Assembly (NCBI GenBank): GCA_016217675.1
Contig: JACRHC010000124.1
Location: 1-36,513 of the forward strand
Origin: Nitrospirota bacterium
Lineage (GTDB): Bacteria; Nitrospirota; Thermodesulfovibrionia; Thermodesulfovibrionales; UBA6898
Reading direction: 5' to 3'
DNA: 36,513 nt
Of the stretch, positions 23,193-32,060 are shown piece after piece. Made by a program: the position numbers and the translations under genes. Below the pieces are notes generated by a model. The model ran no database searches. It had not been told where the DNA came from and worked only from the letters and a program-made list of their open reading frames with translations. Position 1 is the stretch's first letter. Every line of letters begins with the position of its first letter.

Positions 23193-24956
23193 TTAGAACA
23201 AACCGCTCACCTTTCCTGTGTCGGTATCTACGTCAATTCTTCTGAATGCGGGGTTGGATGCTGTTCCGGGCATCAGTGTGATGGTCCCTGCGCATGGGCA
23301 GAGGAACTTTGCTCCGGAATATATGAGCACGTCCCTGATCGGCAGGGTCCAGCCCTTCGGCACTCCCTTAAGCGTCGGGTCGTGTGAGAGACTCAGGTGG
23401 GTCTTGACCATCATGGTGGCATAATCGGCATACTGGGGATCAGCTTCGAGCATCTTGGCCTTTGCTTCAGCTTCAGGCAGCCAGGAAACACCGTCTGCGC
23501 CGTAGATCTCTTTGGCGATGAGGGCAACGCGGTCGCGCAGCTTCATCTCGATCGGATAGAGGAACCTGAAGTCATTGTCTTCCTTGCAGGCATCGATGAC
23601 TGCATCGGCAAGTTCAAGTGCTCCGTCTCCGCCTTTCAGCCAGTGCTGGGACTCTGCACAACGCGCTCCGGCAGCCTCAGCAGCCCTCTTGACAGCGGCG
23701 ACTTCGGCATCAGTATCCGTATAAAAACGATTCACGCAGACAACCGGATTGATGCCGGATTTGCGGATCACATTGATCATATGGACCATGTTGGCGCAGC
23801 CCTTTTCGACCAGTCCGATATTCTCCTTTGTGTACTCATCCGGCAGTGCCTTGCCGGCGACCACTTTGGGCCCGCCGCCATGCATCTTCAGTGCGCGGAC
23901 AGTGGTGGTGAGTACCGATACATTCGGCTTGAGTCCACCGATACGCGCCTTGACGTTCCAGAACTTCTCAAAACCGATATCTGCGGCAAAACCGGACTCG
24001 GTCACATGATAGTCGAACATCTTCAGCCCTACACGGTCAGCAATGATCGAGGACTGGCCGACTGCTATATTGGCAAAAGGACCGGCATGTACGAGGCAGG
24101 GATTGTATTCTGCAGTGCACATAAGGGTCGGGTTGATAGTGTTGCGCATAAAGGCTGCCATGGCATTGCCGACTTCGAGATCACCGGTGGTGACCGGTTT
24201 GCCGCTCTTATCAAAGGCAACCGTGATATTATTCAGCCGCTTCTTCAGGTCAGCGAGGTCGTTTGCTATCGCGAGGATGGCCATGCATTCGGAGCCGACT
24301 GCGATGCCGAACTTTGACTGCATCATGTACCCGTCTGTCCTGCCGCCCATGCCGATGATGATATTGCGAAGGCTTTGAGCACAGAAGTCGATGATCCATC
24401 CCATTTCGACGCGGGTCGGATCAATATCGAGTCTTCTCATATTTGTAAGACGCTGCAGCTGCTCATCGTTATAATTGCGTTCGTGCTGCATGCGTGAAGT
24501 CATTGCGACCATGGCCAGGTTGTGCGCATTCATGATGTCATTGATATCGCCGGTCAGACCCAGAGAAAACTCGGTCATAGGTATCAGCAAAGAGTTGCCG
24601 CCGCCGGCTGCAGTGCCCTTCACATTCATCGTCGGTCCGCCGGAAGGCTGGCGCAGTGCGCCGCCCACATTCATGCCGCGCTTTCCGAGGCCTTCCATCA
24701 GGCCGCAGGACGTGGTGCTTTTGCCTTCTCCAAGAGGCGTGGGCGTTATGGCTGTCACCTCAATGTATTTGCCGTCCGGGTTACTTTTGAGACGGTTAAA
24801 GATCTTGAGAAAGTCTAATTTGGCCAGGCGACCCATGGGCAGCAGTTCATCCTTTTGCAGGCCCAGTTTCTCCCGCCATTCTTCCGGGGTAGGCATATTC
24901 TTTTCTGCTTCTTCGGAAATCTGCCAGTCGGCTAACTTCGTTGCATCATACGGCAT
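23193..24956 (-). CDS. fhs: Formate--tetrahydrofolate ligase
   Basis: A 587-residue enzyme making 10-formyl-tetrahydrofolate from formate, tetrahydrofolate and ATP. It serves purine synthesis and, in acetogens and many anaerobes, the methyl branch of the Wood-Ljungdahl pathway. The ATP loop TPLGEGKST lies at 73-81, followed by [20 protein letters not shown] and later the [12 protein letters not shown] and [10 protein letters not shown] motifs typical of FTHFS. It is slightly longer than the usual 555-560 residues. A GAGGAGG ribosome binding site precedes the ATG. Promoter and terminator are both visible, so it is probably transcribed alone. Nearby purN uses its product. Confidence 0.97.
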   Translation of the reverse strand: MPYDATKLADWQISEEAEKNMPTPEEWREKLGLQKDELLPMGRLAKLDFLKIFNRLKSNPDGKYIEVTAITPTPLGEGKSTTSCGLMEGLGKRGMNVGGALRQPSGGPTMNVKGTAAGGGNSLLIPMTEFSLGLTGDINDIMNAHNLAMVAMTSRMQHERNYNDEQLQRLTNMRRLDIDPTRVEMGWIIDFCAQSLRNIIIGMGGRTDGYMMQSKFGIAVGSECMAILAIANDLADLKKRLNNITVAFDKSGKPVTTGDLEVGNAMAAFMRNTINPTLMCTAEYNPCLVHAGPFANIAVGQSSIIADRVGLKMFDYHVTESGFAADIGFEKFWNVKARIGGLKPNVSVLTTTVRALKMHGGGPKVVAGKALPDEYTKENIGLVEKGCANMVHMINVIRKSGINPVVCVNRFYTDTDAEVAAVKRAAEAAGARCAESQHWLKGGDGALELADAVIDACKEDNDFRFLYPIEMKLRDRVALIAKEIYGADGVSWLPEAEAKAKMLEADPQYADYATMMVKTHLSLSHDPTLKGVPKGWTLPIRDVLIYSGAKFLCPCAGTITLMPGTASNPAFRRIDVDTDTGKVSGLF

Positions 24957-25063
24957 ACAAACCTCCTCAAAATGAGTTATTTTTGTGAGACGATTGGACG
25001 TACGTCAAGCTCAATTCGGCTGCGGCAAAGCCTCTTTTTTCAATAGTTGCCTTCAGTTGCGAG

Positions 25064-25093
25064 ATTATAGCAGTATTGCCGGACAATCTTCAA
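25064..25093 (-). promoter_or_regulatory. Promoter of fhs
   Basis: On the minus strand TTGAAG (25088-25093) and TATAAT (25064-25069) are 18 bases apart, and the -10 box has a TGC extension. The expected transcript has a leader of about 100 bases before the fhs ATG. No folate- or S-box-type riboswitch pattern was recognised in that leader. Confidence 0.6.
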
Positions 25094-25181
25094 TATAAAA
25101 AAAGCTCATAAGCCCATAAGTCGAGAAACTCATGGATTTTCCGAAAAAGCATGGTATATAGTATCTATTCCGGAGGTATTC

Positions 25182-26138
25182 ATGATCAATAAAACAATAG
25201 GGTATGCCCTCATTTTGCTATTCGTTTTCGCATCGCTTGCGCAGGCAACGTTTCTGCTTGACCGCGTTGTAGCCGTGGTAAACCAGGATGTGATCACCTG
25301 GAGTGAACTCTACCGGTCCATGGAGACAGATGCTACTCCTGCGGTGAAGGCCCTGCCTGAGGAGGAGCGGAAAAAAATCCTCAGGGAGAACGAGGCCCTG
25401 TTTCTTGAAAGTCTTATTTCATTCAGGCTCCAGGTGCAGGAGGCAGCAAACAGCAGGTTTAGGGTCACTGAGGAGGAGGTTAAGGAGACCATCGATGGCA
25501 TAAAAAAGAAATATGGCATGAATGATCTCCAGTTTCAGGATTCTCTTAAGGCAGAGGGCTATTCCATGGGGGAATATAAAAAACGCCTTGCTGACCAGAT
25601 CATGCAGAGCAAGATCGTGAACCAGCAGGTACGCAGCAAGGTGCTCGTAACTGACGCTGAGGTTGATAAGTTCATGAAGGAGAATAAGGATTTCAGCGGC
25701 AGCAGTCAAACGTATCGTATCCGTCAGATCTTTTTCAAAAAACCGAAGGATGAGGCAGAAAAAAGCAGGGTCGAGGAAAAGGCGCAGGCTGTTTATGAAA
25801 TGGCCGGGCAGGGGACGGATTTCGCCGAATTAGCACGTCAGCATTCTGAAGATGCCACCCGGAATTCGGGTGGAGATCTCGGGTTAATCGAAAAAGGGGT
25901 TCTGGCAAAGGAATTTAGTGCCGCACTATCTTCCATGAAACAGGGGGATATAAGCAGGCCCTTCTGGAGCGACCGAGGCATGCATATCCTTAAACTTGAG
26001 GAGATGGCTGCCCCCAAATCAGCTGCGGAAGTCAGGGAAGAGGCAAAAACAGCGCTACAGAGCAAGCTTTTTAATGAAAGATACAAGACCTGGATCAAGT
26101 CTCTGCGCGAGAAGGCTTTTATCGACATCCGGCTCTGA
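25182..26138 (+). CDS. SurA-like periplasmic peptidyl-prolyl isomerase/chaperone
   Basis: A 318-residue exported protein. Signal peptide 1-22 (AQA cleavage). The SurA N-terminal chaperone domain follows (LDRVVAVVNQDVITWSEL at about 26-43, helical to about 150). One parvulin domain lies at about 170-265, with IRQIFF, FAELARQHSED, GGDLGLIEKG and the closing F-W-S-D-R-G-MHILKLE. SurA assists folding of outer-membrane proteins. E. coli SurA has two parvulin domains; a single one, as here, is common in other phyla. GGAGG lies just before the ATG. purN follows on the same strand after 48 bases. Confidence 0.9.
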   Translation: MINKTIGYALILLFVFASLAQATFLLDRVVAVVNQDVITWSELYRSMETDATPAVKALPEEERKKILRENEALFLESLISFRLQVQEAANSRFRVTEEEVKETIDGIKKKYGMNDLQFQDSLKAEGYSMGEYKKRLADQIMQSKIVNQQVRSKVLVTDAEVDKFMKENKDFSGSSQTYRIRQIFFKKPKDEAEKSRVEEKAQAVYEMAGQGTDFAELARQHSEDATRNSGGDLGLIEKGVLAKEFSAALSSMKQGDISRPFWSDRGMHILKLEEMAAPKSAAEVREEAKTALQSKLFNERYKTWIKSLREKAFIDIRL

Positions 26139-26186
26139 TCCTCAGGGAAGGCCTTATCTCATGCACTTTTTTATGTTGGAGGGACC

Positions 26187-26840
26187 ATGGAATTGATGAA
26201 TATCGGCGTGCTCGCCTCAGGGAGAGGGTCGAATTTTCAGGCTATCATAGACGCGATTGAATCAGGCAGCCTGAAAGCCAGGATTGTCCTGCTGATCAGT
26301 GACAACCCCAATGCCTTTGCTATCGAGCGGGCCAGGAAGCACGATATTGAGCCGCTTGTCATGCTGCCGAGCCAGTTTGGAACGAGGAACGATTACTATA
26401 AGGCTGTTGTTCGGGAATTGAGGATCAGAGAGGTCGGGCTGGTTGTGCTTGCCGGATTTATGCGGATTATCGGCAAGCCGCTTATCGAGGCGTACAGAAA
26501 CAGGGTGATGAATATCCATCCTGCATTGCTGCCGTCATTTCCGGGACTGCACGGACAGAAGCAGGCTCAGGACTATGGCGTAAGAATCTCAGGATGTACT
26601 GTGCATTTTGTTGACGAGGGCATGGATACCGGCCCTGTCATTATCCAGGCTGCAGTTCCCGTTGCCTTTGAGGACACAGAGGAATCCCTTGCCGAGCGGA
26701 TACTGAAGCTGGAGCATAAGATATTCCCCGAGGCGATCAGACTTTTTTCCGAAGGCCGGCTTGAAGTTATAGGCAGAAAAGTTAAAATAGCAGGCGCTGC
26801 TCCGGATAAGAGTTTCCTCGTATTTCCCCCGCTTGACTGA
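26187..26840 (+). CDS. purN: Phosphoribosylglycinamide formyltransferase
   Basis: A 217-residue GAR transformylase that transfers the formyl group of 10-formyl-tetrahydrofolate to GAR, the third step of purine synthesis. Diagnostic segments are NIGVLASGRGSNFQAI at the phosphate site, VVLAGFMRI, NIHPALLPSFPGLHG with the catalytic Asn-His pair, and GCTVHFVDEGMDTGPVI. GGAGGG precedes the ATG. The gene overlaps the ECF sigma-factor frame by 8 bases if that starts at TTG 26833. Substrate supply comes from enzymes such as the nearby fhs. Confidence 0.97.
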   Translation: MELMNIGVLASGRGSNFQAIIDAIESGSLKARIVLLISDNPNAFAIERARKHDIEPLVMLPSQFGTRNDYYKAVVRELRIREVGLVVLAGFMRIIGKPLIEAYRNRVMNIHPALLPSFPGLHGQKQAQDYGVRISGCTVHFVDEGMDTGPVIIQAAVPVAFEDTEESLAERILKLEHKIFPEAIRLFSEGRLEVIGRKVKIAGAAPDKSFLVFPPLD

Positions 26841-27411
26841 CAGCAGCGAGGAAACCGACATCAGCATCATGGGGCTGATCAGGAAGGGCGATGCAAAAGC
26901 CTTTGAACTCCTCATTGCCCGTCATCAGCGCGCTGTTTATAACCTTGCTCTGCGCTTTCTGAATGATTCTGATGAGGCTGAGGATGTGGCTCAGGACGTA
27001 TTTATCCGCATTTATAAGGCAGCAGCAACATACACTCCTGATGCCAAGTTCACCACCTGGCTCTATACCATCGTCAGAAACCTCTGTTTCAATGTGCTCA
27101 GGTCCAGGCGACAGGCCGTAATCGTTTCTGTTGATGATGAGGCCCTGCCGGAACTGCCTGCACAGAACGAAGATCCGGTCAAACGTATTACGAGGCAGCA
27201 GTTACGAAAAAAGGTGATACATGCAGTGGGCAGGCTTCCTGAAAACATGCGGCTGGCGGTGATTTTGAGCAAGTATCACGGCCTTTCATATGACGAGGTT
27301 GCCGGTATCATGGGCTGCTCAGTCAATGCAATCAAACTCAGGGTGCACCGGGCAAAGGCTCTGCTTGCAGAGGAACTCTCGGAATTTAAGGGTGAAACCA
27401 ATGATTATTAG
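26833..27411 (+). CDS. ECF-family RNA polymerase sigma factor (RpoE-like)
   Basis: A 192-residue sigma-70 family protein with regions 2 and 4 only. Region 2 spans about 25-95 (GDAKAFELLIARHQRAVYNLALRF, in parts, then DEAEDVAQDVFIRIYKA and TWLYTIVRNL); region 4 spans about 130-180 (LPENMRLAVILSKYHGLSYDEVAGIMGCS). The start is uncertain: TTG 26833 inside the end of purN gives the full N terminus, while ATG 26869 would begin just before region 2; neither has a ribosome binding site. Followed after 27 bases by a zinc-finger anti-sigma factor, so it probably responds to an envelope signal. Confidence 0.93.
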   Translation: MTDSSEETDISIMGLIRKGDAKAFELLIARHQRAVYNLALRFLNDSDEAEDVAQDVFIRIYKAAATYTPDAKFTTWLYTIVRNLCFNVLRSRRQAVIVSVDDEALPELPAQNEDPVKRITRQQLRKKVIHAVGRLPENMRLAVILSKYHGLSYDEVAGIMGCSVNAIKLRVHRAKALLAEELSEFKGETNDY

Positions 27412-27438
27412 CTGTGTTTAACATACAGGAGGGTATGC

Positions 27439-27972
27439 ATGGATTGTAAGGAAATTCAGGATAAGCTTTCGGCATACATAGACCGGGAGCTTGCCCCGGC
27501 AGAGGAGGAAAGGATTCGGTTGCATCTTGACGTCTGCGGGACATGCACTGCCCGCTATGCGATGCTGCTTCAGGCGTGGCAGGCCCTTGATGCCTGGCAG
27601 GATGTTGCTCCTCCTGACAGAATGCGAACGAAGATCCTTGCCTCTGTAAGGCCGCAACGGAGGGAGACCCGGTTCCGCGCCGCGTTGTCTGTGGCTGCTG
27701 CTCTTCTCCTTGTCTTTGGCCTTGCCTTTTACTATTTTGGACAAAAATCCGGTTCAATGCAGCATCTTGCAGACAGTCAGACACCTGTTCAGACAGCTGT
27801 TGGTGATGTCAGTGAGGAGGAGATCATGGCAAACCTGCCCCTTCTTCAGGAAGATGACTTTATTGAGGCGCTTGACGAACTGGTCAGGATAGACGACCTG
27901 CCTCTTGCTGAAGAACCGTCCAACAGCATAAAGGAGCCTGAGAGAAGCTCCCTGAATCTGGTCGTTACATGA
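27439..27972 (+). CDS. Zinc-finger anti-sigma factor, membrane-anchored
   Basis: A 177-residue protein with a ZAS-type N terminus: Cys3 and then His29, Cys33, Cys36 in HLDVCGTC. A single transmembrane helix lies at about 79-99 (ALSVAAALLLVFGLAFYYF), with an acidic periplasmic tail. It should hold the preceding ECF sigma factor inactive at the membrane and release it on a signal. AGGAGGG precedes the ATG. The last 4 bases overlap the DUF3106 gene (ATGA). The arrangement sigma, anti-sigma, secreted protein is typical of an envelope-stress unit. Confidence 0.9.
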   Translation: MDCKEIQDKLSAYIDRELAPAEEERIRLHLDVCGTCTARYAMLLQAWQALDAWQDVAPPDRMRTKILASVRPQRRETRFRAALSVAAALLLVFGLAFYYFGQKSGSMQHLADSQTPVQTAVGDVSEEEIMANLPLLQEDDFIEALDELVRIDDLPLAEEPSNSIKEPERSSLNLVVT

Positions 27973-28457
27973 AAATTTCTGGATTAATCCTGGTCACTGC
28001 GCTTCTGCTTGCTATTCCGTATGGTCCAGCATTGGCAGGGGATGACCGCAGGGAGAATAACAGGATGCGATGGCAAACCATGCCACCTGAGGAGAAGAGG
28101 CGGATGATCGAGAACTATCGTCAATGGAAAGCTATGCCGCCGGAACGCAGAGAAAAAATACAGCGAAACTTCGAAGCGTACCGTGACCTTACTCCTGAGG
28201 AAAGGCAGAAGCTGAGGCAAAGGTACCTGATGTACAGAAATCTTGAACCAGATGGTAAAGACAGGCTGAGGGAGCGCTTGCGCAGAGTGTCTCCTCAATC
28301 TGCCGGAAATAGTCAGGATATAACAAGACGGTTCAGGCGATTGCAGGATATGCCTGCTGAAGAGAGAATGAGGCGCCTTGAGCGCTCGCGGTTTTGGCGA
28401 GAACTCAGCGTGGAAGAGCGAGAGATTTATAAAAAACTAATATTTCCTGATAATTAA
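27969..28457 (+). CDS. DUF3106 secreted protein
   Basis: A 162-residue exported protein. Signal peptide 1-23 (ALA cleavage). The mature part is highly charged and helical, with the repeated W-x-x-M-P-P-E-E and L-T-P-E-E-R-Q-K-L-R-x-R-Y pattern of DUF3106. Repeats recur about every 18-20 residues. The family is often coded with ECF sigma/anti-sigma pairs and is loosely reminiscent of heavy-metal-sensing CnrX/ZraP-like helical periplasmic proteins, so a sensor role is plausible but unproven. Translationally coupled to the anti-sigma gene. Confidence 0.85.
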   Translation: MKISGLILVTALLLAIPYGPALAGDDRRENNRMRWQTMPPEEKRRMIENYRQWKAMPPERREKIQRNFEAYRDLTPEERQKLRQRYLMYRNLEPDGKDRLRERLRRVSPQSAGNSQDITRRFRRLQDMPAEERMRRLERSRFWRELSVEEREIYKKLIFPDN

Positions 28458-28729
28458 GTAGTTATATATCAACCATCACATTAGCTTTCGGGTAATCTTT
28501 TTGTCCTGCGCCAAATGAGTGACTCTGAGGAGTTATGTGTCCTGCGAATGCCGAACCGGATGCTCTTCTTGTGTTATGATAGCGCTACTATGTTTGATGA
28601 TCGAGATGGCCTGACACGAATAGCAGGCATAATTATTCCGGAGTCTGTTTGCCACGGCAGGGCTTACCCTGGCGTGGCAGAGAACTCGACAGGCCGTAGT
28701 AGCCAAGAACGTTAGTGCCCAACCCTTCT
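28458..28729 (+). other. Intergenic region with a strong hairpin
   Basis: About 270 bases separate the DUF3106 and glycosyltransferase genes. A 66-codon frame at 28515-28715 looks like chance (no ribosome binding site, no recognisable protein). TGTTATGAT near 28572-28580 is a possible extended -10 box. A hairpin lies at 28651-28678. Confidence 0.45.
28651..28678 (+). promoter_or_regulatory. 12-base-pair hairpin in the leader of the glycosyltransferase gene
   Basis: GCCACGGCAGGG and CCCTGGCGTGGC pair with one mismatch around a 4-base CTTA loop. No T-tract follows, so it is not a standard terminator. It lies 51 bases before the ATG and may shape the leader or bind a regulator. Confidence 0.4.
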
Positions 28730-30277
28730 ATGAATCGGTTTCTTCTGTTTGCATTGTTTCTTTCTCTATTTTTTGGCTTTTTCCGGCTCGGCTCAACTCG
28801 TCTCTTTGATGTTGATGAGGCGGTATTTGCTCAGGCAACCAAAGAGATGGTGCATTCCGGCGACTGGATAACGCCAACCTATAACGGCGAAAACCGTTAT
28901 GATAAGCCGATACTATTTTACTGGATGATGGCAGTCTCCTATAAGCTATTCGGAATATCAGAGTTTAGCGCCAGGGTGCCTTCTGTGGTTTCGGCGGTCT
29001 TTCTCTGTATCGCACTGTTTTTTTTCGTCAGGCATTTCCGTGACGACAAGGGCGCGTTCTGGTCTGTTATTGTCTTTGTCTTTTCATTGTACTTTTTCGT
29101 CTATGCCCGGGCTGCAGTAACCGATATGGCGCTCACCCTTTTCATCTCGCTTTCTCTATTCTCCTTCTTCCGGTTCATAACAGAAGAAGGGGCAGGGGCG
29201 GCAAGGAGAGACTATTTCATTTATGCTTTCTACGCTTTTTCCGCACTTGCTTTTCTTACCAAGGGGCTGGTGGGCATTCTTTTTCCCTTTGGCATAGCGG
29301 TCAGTTTCCTCCTTATCGTGAAAGATGCGGTCAGCATAAAAAAGCTCTTTAATCTGAAAGGTCTGATGGTCTTTTTTCTGATAGCCCTCCCCTGGTATAG
29401 CGCGGAATTTATTCTGAACGGGAAGGAATTTTTTGAACAATTTATTATAAAGCACCATTTTAAACGGTATTCAGGAGTGATTTCAGGACATAAAGGACCC
29501 TTGTATTATTATCTCCCGGTAATTCTGATCGGTCTCTACCCCTGGATATTTTATCTGCCATCTGCTGTCAGAAAGACTCTCAGGGACCGGGACCCGCTCA
29601 GATTTTTCGCGCTGGTCTGGTTTGTATTCATTTTTCTGTTTTTTACGCTTTCGACAACAAAGCTGCCCAACTATATTTTGCCTGCTGTACCGGCCGCAGT
29701 CATCCTTCTGTCCTCTGCCATTTCAGAGGGTCATCGCTGGAACCGGTCAGCTGAGCTCGGCCTGGCCATAGTTTCGCTGTTGGGTGGTGGTGCCCTGTTT
29801 CTCGCACCGCGATACGTTACCCGCCCCGGGATACCTGATCTGCCAGGACTATTCCCCCTCGCTGGAATATTTCTTTGTCTTGGGTTGCTCAGTCTGCGTG
29901 GTTTTCTATCGGGGCGGCAGATTCGTGCAGGACTTCCTGTTCTGATGGCAGTCTTTTTTGTTACGGTGTCTGTGGGTATCCTGCCTGCAGCAACCGATTA
30001 CCTCCAGGGAGCATTGTACCGGTACAGCTTGTATGCGAAACATGCTCTCAGTGAGGATAAACCGCTGGTTGCATATCGAATGAACAATCCCAGTATTCTT
30101 TTTTACTCTGATCACAGGCTGGTGAATATAAGGAATCCGGAGGAACTGTCGTCCTTTCTTCTCAACGGCGGGAGATCGGTCGCGATTGCGAAAACACAGG
30201 ACACTTCAACGCTGAAAGAAGCCGGTTTCGTGTTATTAGAGAATAACGGGAGATATGCACTTTTTGAAAGAAAATAG
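28730..30277 (+). CDS. ArnT/PMT-like membrane glycosyltransferase
   Basis: A 515-residue multi-pass protein of the dolichyl-phosphate-mannosyltransferase/ArnT (GT83-like) type. These enzymes transfer a sugar from a polyprenyl-phosphate carrier on the periplasmic side of the inner membrane. The catalytic loop motif LFDVDEAVFAQ (Asp27, Asp29, Glu30) directly follows the first helix; FARVPS-like SARVPS and AFLTKGLVGILFP are also characteristic. ArnT itself adds aminoarabinose to lipid A; the sugar and acceptor here are not known. A GTG at 28715 gives five more residues; neither start has a good ribosome binding site. It overlaps the PAP2 gene by 23 bases. Confidence 0.88.
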   Translation: MNRFLLFALFLSLFFGFFRLGSTRLFDVDEAVFAQATKEMVHSGDWITPTYNGENRYDKPILFYWMMAVSYKLFGISEFSARVPSVVSAVFLCIALFFFVRHFRDDKGAFWSVIVFVFSLYFFVYARAAVTDMALTLFISLSLFSFFRFITEEGAGAARRDYFIYAFYAFSALAFLTKGLVGILFPFGIAVSFLLIVKDAVSIKKLFNLKGLMVFFLIALPWYSAEFILNGKEFFEQFIIKHHFKRYSGVISGHKGPLYYYLPVILIGLYPWIFYLPSAVRKTLRDRDPLRFFALVWFVFIFLFFTLSTTKLPNYILPAVPAAVILLSSAISEGHRWNRSAELGLAIVSLLGGGALFLAPRYVTRPGIPDLPGLFPLAGIFLCLGLLSLRGFLSGRQIRAGLPVLMAVFFVTVSVGILPAATDYLQGALYRYSLYAKHALSEDKPLVAYRMNNPSILFYSDHRLVNIRNPEELSSFLLNGGRSVAIAKTQDTSTLKEAGFVLLENNGRYALFERK

Positions 30278-30920
30278 GAGTGCGTTGGCAGTCATATTTC
30301 TCATGATGGCTGCTTTATTTTGTCTTTTCTTTTTTTTACTGGATAAGGAAGTTGTCCTGTTAATGAAAGACATACGGAGCGACATGTCCGACCTTAACAG
30401 ACTGCTCATTTCCATACATCACCCGGTGAATAACCTTTTCCATGGCAGTACACTTCTGGCAGTTTCGGTGTCGCTGTTTGTGGTCGGGAAATTATTTCGC
30501 AGCAGAATTTCTGAGGTTGCAAAGTCTCTTATTTTTGGATTCCTGGTGTCAGGGATTGCTTCGCAGATATTGAAAAATATATTTGGCAGGATGCGTCCGA
30601 AATTTACCACCGACACGATTTTTATCGGACCGTCACTGAGAGACATGTATCATTCTTTTCCGTCAGGTCATACGGCTGTCGTGTTCTGTTTTGCTTCGGT
30701 CCTTTCGGGCTACTATCCGCGGTTTTCCCTCCTTTTTTATTTCGCAGCTGCCATCGCCGGATTCGATCGCATATTTTTATTCCAGCACTTTCCTTCAGAT
30801 GTTATCGCAGGAGCCATGCTCGGACTCGTCAGCGGAAGGGTTGTCACAACGATACTGAGTAATCATGGCAGCCTAAGGGAAAGTTATCAACTGTTGCGCG
30901 GCTCAGCTCCGCAACAGTAG
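30255..30920 (+). CDS. PAP2-family membrane phosphatase
   Basis: A 221-residue membrane protein with about six helices and the three PAP2 motifs: Lys107 to Arg114-Pro115 (KNIFGRMRP), FPSGH at 135-139 with the catalytic His139, and Arg172, His178, Asp182 in FDRIFLFQHFPSD. The motif 3 serine is replaced by aspartate (DR instead of SR). Such enzymes dephosphorylate undecaprenyl diphosphate, lipid A 1-phosphate (LpxE) or phosphatidyl phosphates outside the membrane. The 23-base overlap with the glycosyltransferase suggests joint action in envelope lipid modification. Confidence 0.9.
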   Translation: MHFLKENRSALAVIFLMMAALFCLFFFLLDKEVVLLMKDIRSDMSDLNRLLISIHHPVNNLFHGSTLLAVSVSLFVVGKLFRSRISEVAKSLIFGFLVSGIASQILKNIFGRMRPKFTTDTIFIGPSLRDMYHSFPSGHTAVVFCFASVLSGYYPRFSLLFYFAAAIAGFDRIFLFQHFPSDVIAGAMLGLVSGRVVTTILSNHGSLRESYQLLRGSAPQQ

Positions 30921-30990
30921 CAGGGTTCAGTAGCATCAGGAGCTTTAGCCGCAGGGAGTTCAAAATAATATAAGAAAAAGAGGTTGATCA

Positions 30991-31566
30991 ATGCGCATCT
31001 CGGCAGGGGAGTTTAAGGGAAGAAAGATCGGTTCGAAGAAGCTCTTTACCAAAAGGGCAGGGAAGGACGACCTGAGGCCGACGCCTGCAAAGGTGCGCGA
31101 GGCCATTTTTGACATCCTGAGATCTGAAATCGAGGGTGCTTCATTGCTCGACCTTTACGCAGGAACCGGCACAATCGGCATAGAGGCGTTGTCGCGGGGG
31201 ACTGCAAGCGTTGTCTTTGTTGAATCCGTTCGCCCCAGGGCAAAGGCTATCAGTGATTTGATCGACAAGCTCAATCTGGCATCCAGGACAGCTGTTCACT
31301 GCGAAGAGACTGAAATATTCCTGAAAAGGGCTTCTCTGACAGGCGAGACATACGATATAATTTTTGCCGACCCACCTTATGCCTCATCTGAAATAGAGAA
31401 AATACTTCCTTTGATCGACAAATATGGTATTTTAGATGCACAGGGTGTGCTGCTCTGCGAACATGGAGCGAAAGTAGTTGTTCCGGAGGCATCAGGCAGA
31501 CTGAAACTGAAAAAACAATACCGGTATGGCGATACGAGACTTGCCCTTTACAGAAAAGAACTATGA
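30991..31566 (+). CDS. rsmD: 16S rRNA (guanine-N2) methyltransferase RsmD
   Basis: A 191-residue SAM-dependent methyltransferase. It has the RsmD N terminus MRISAGEFKGRKI, LRPTPAKVREAIFDIL, SAM motif I DLYAGTGTIGIEA at 54-66 and the catalytic DPPY at 127-130. RsmD methylates G966 of 16S rRNA in E. coli. The ATG of coaD overlaps its stop (ATGA), the very common rsmD-coaD pairing, which supports both calls. A modest AGAGG ribosome binding site precedes it. Confidence 0.95.
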   Translation: MRISAGEFKGRKIGSKKLFTKRAGKDDLRPTPAKVREAIFDILRSEIEGASLLDLYAGTGTIGIEALSRGTASVVFVESVRPRAKAISDLIDKLNLASRTAVHCEETEIFLKRASLTGETYDIIFADPPYASSEIEKILPLIDKYGILDAQGVLLCEHGAKVVVPEASGRLKLKKQYRYGDTRLALYRKEL

Positions 31567-32051
31567 GTAAAAGATTAGGTATTTATCCCGGCACCTTTGA
31601 CCCATTCACGAATGGCCATCTTGATCTCGTGCGAAGGGGTCTGAGGATATTCGATCATCTTATTGTGGGCGTTGCTCCGAACCCAAAGAAGAACCCCCTT
31701 TTCAGCGTTGAGGAACGTCTGGCCCTGATCCGTGAAACGCTGAAGAGATATAAAGAGGTGAGCGTGGAGATGTTCGATGGGCTTCTTGTAGATTACGTGG
31801 CAGAGAGAAGAGGGGTTGCCATAATCAGAGGTCTGCGCGCAGTTTCAGATTTTGAGTATGAACTGCAGATGGCGCTCATGAACAGGCGACTTTCTTCAGA
31901 CATCGAGACGGTCTTTATGATGCCGAGCGAGGAATTCTCATATCTTACAGCCACAATTGTGAAGGAGATGGCATCCCTTGGCGGTTCGGTCCGCGGCCTG
32001 GTCCCGCCCCATGTTGAAAAGGCTTTAAAGAAGAAATTCCGGAAACCATAA
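31563..32051 (+). CDS. coaD: Pantetheine-phosphate adenylyltransferase
   Basis: A 162-residue enzyme of full family length that adenylylates 4'-phosphopantetheine to dephospho-CoA, the penultimate step of coenzyme A synthesis. The nucleotidyltransferase motif TNGH is at 16-19 in GTFDPFTNGHLDLV. IIRGLRAVSDFEYELQMALMNR and the later SYLTATIVKEMASLGG are diagnostic. It is translated by coupling to rsmD and followed after 9 bases by the EamA transporter gene. Confidence 0.97.
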   Translation: MSKRLGIYPGTFDPFTNGHLDLVRRGLRIFDHLIVGVAPNPKKNPLFSVEERLALIRETLKRYKEVSVEMFDGLLVDYVAERRGVAIIRGLRAVSDFEYELQMALMNRRLSSDIETVFMMPSEEFSYLTATIVKEMASLGGSVRGLVPPHVEKALKKKFRKP

Positions 32052-32060
32052 AGCCTTCTG

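Noticed and set aside
23397..24317. A 306-codon frame opposite fhs
   Set aside because: It lies wholly inside the highly conserved fhs gene and has no recognisable protein features.
28515..28715. 66-codon frame before the glycosyltransferase
   Set aside because: No ribosome binding site, no recognisable protein and it contains the strong hairpin; likely chance.
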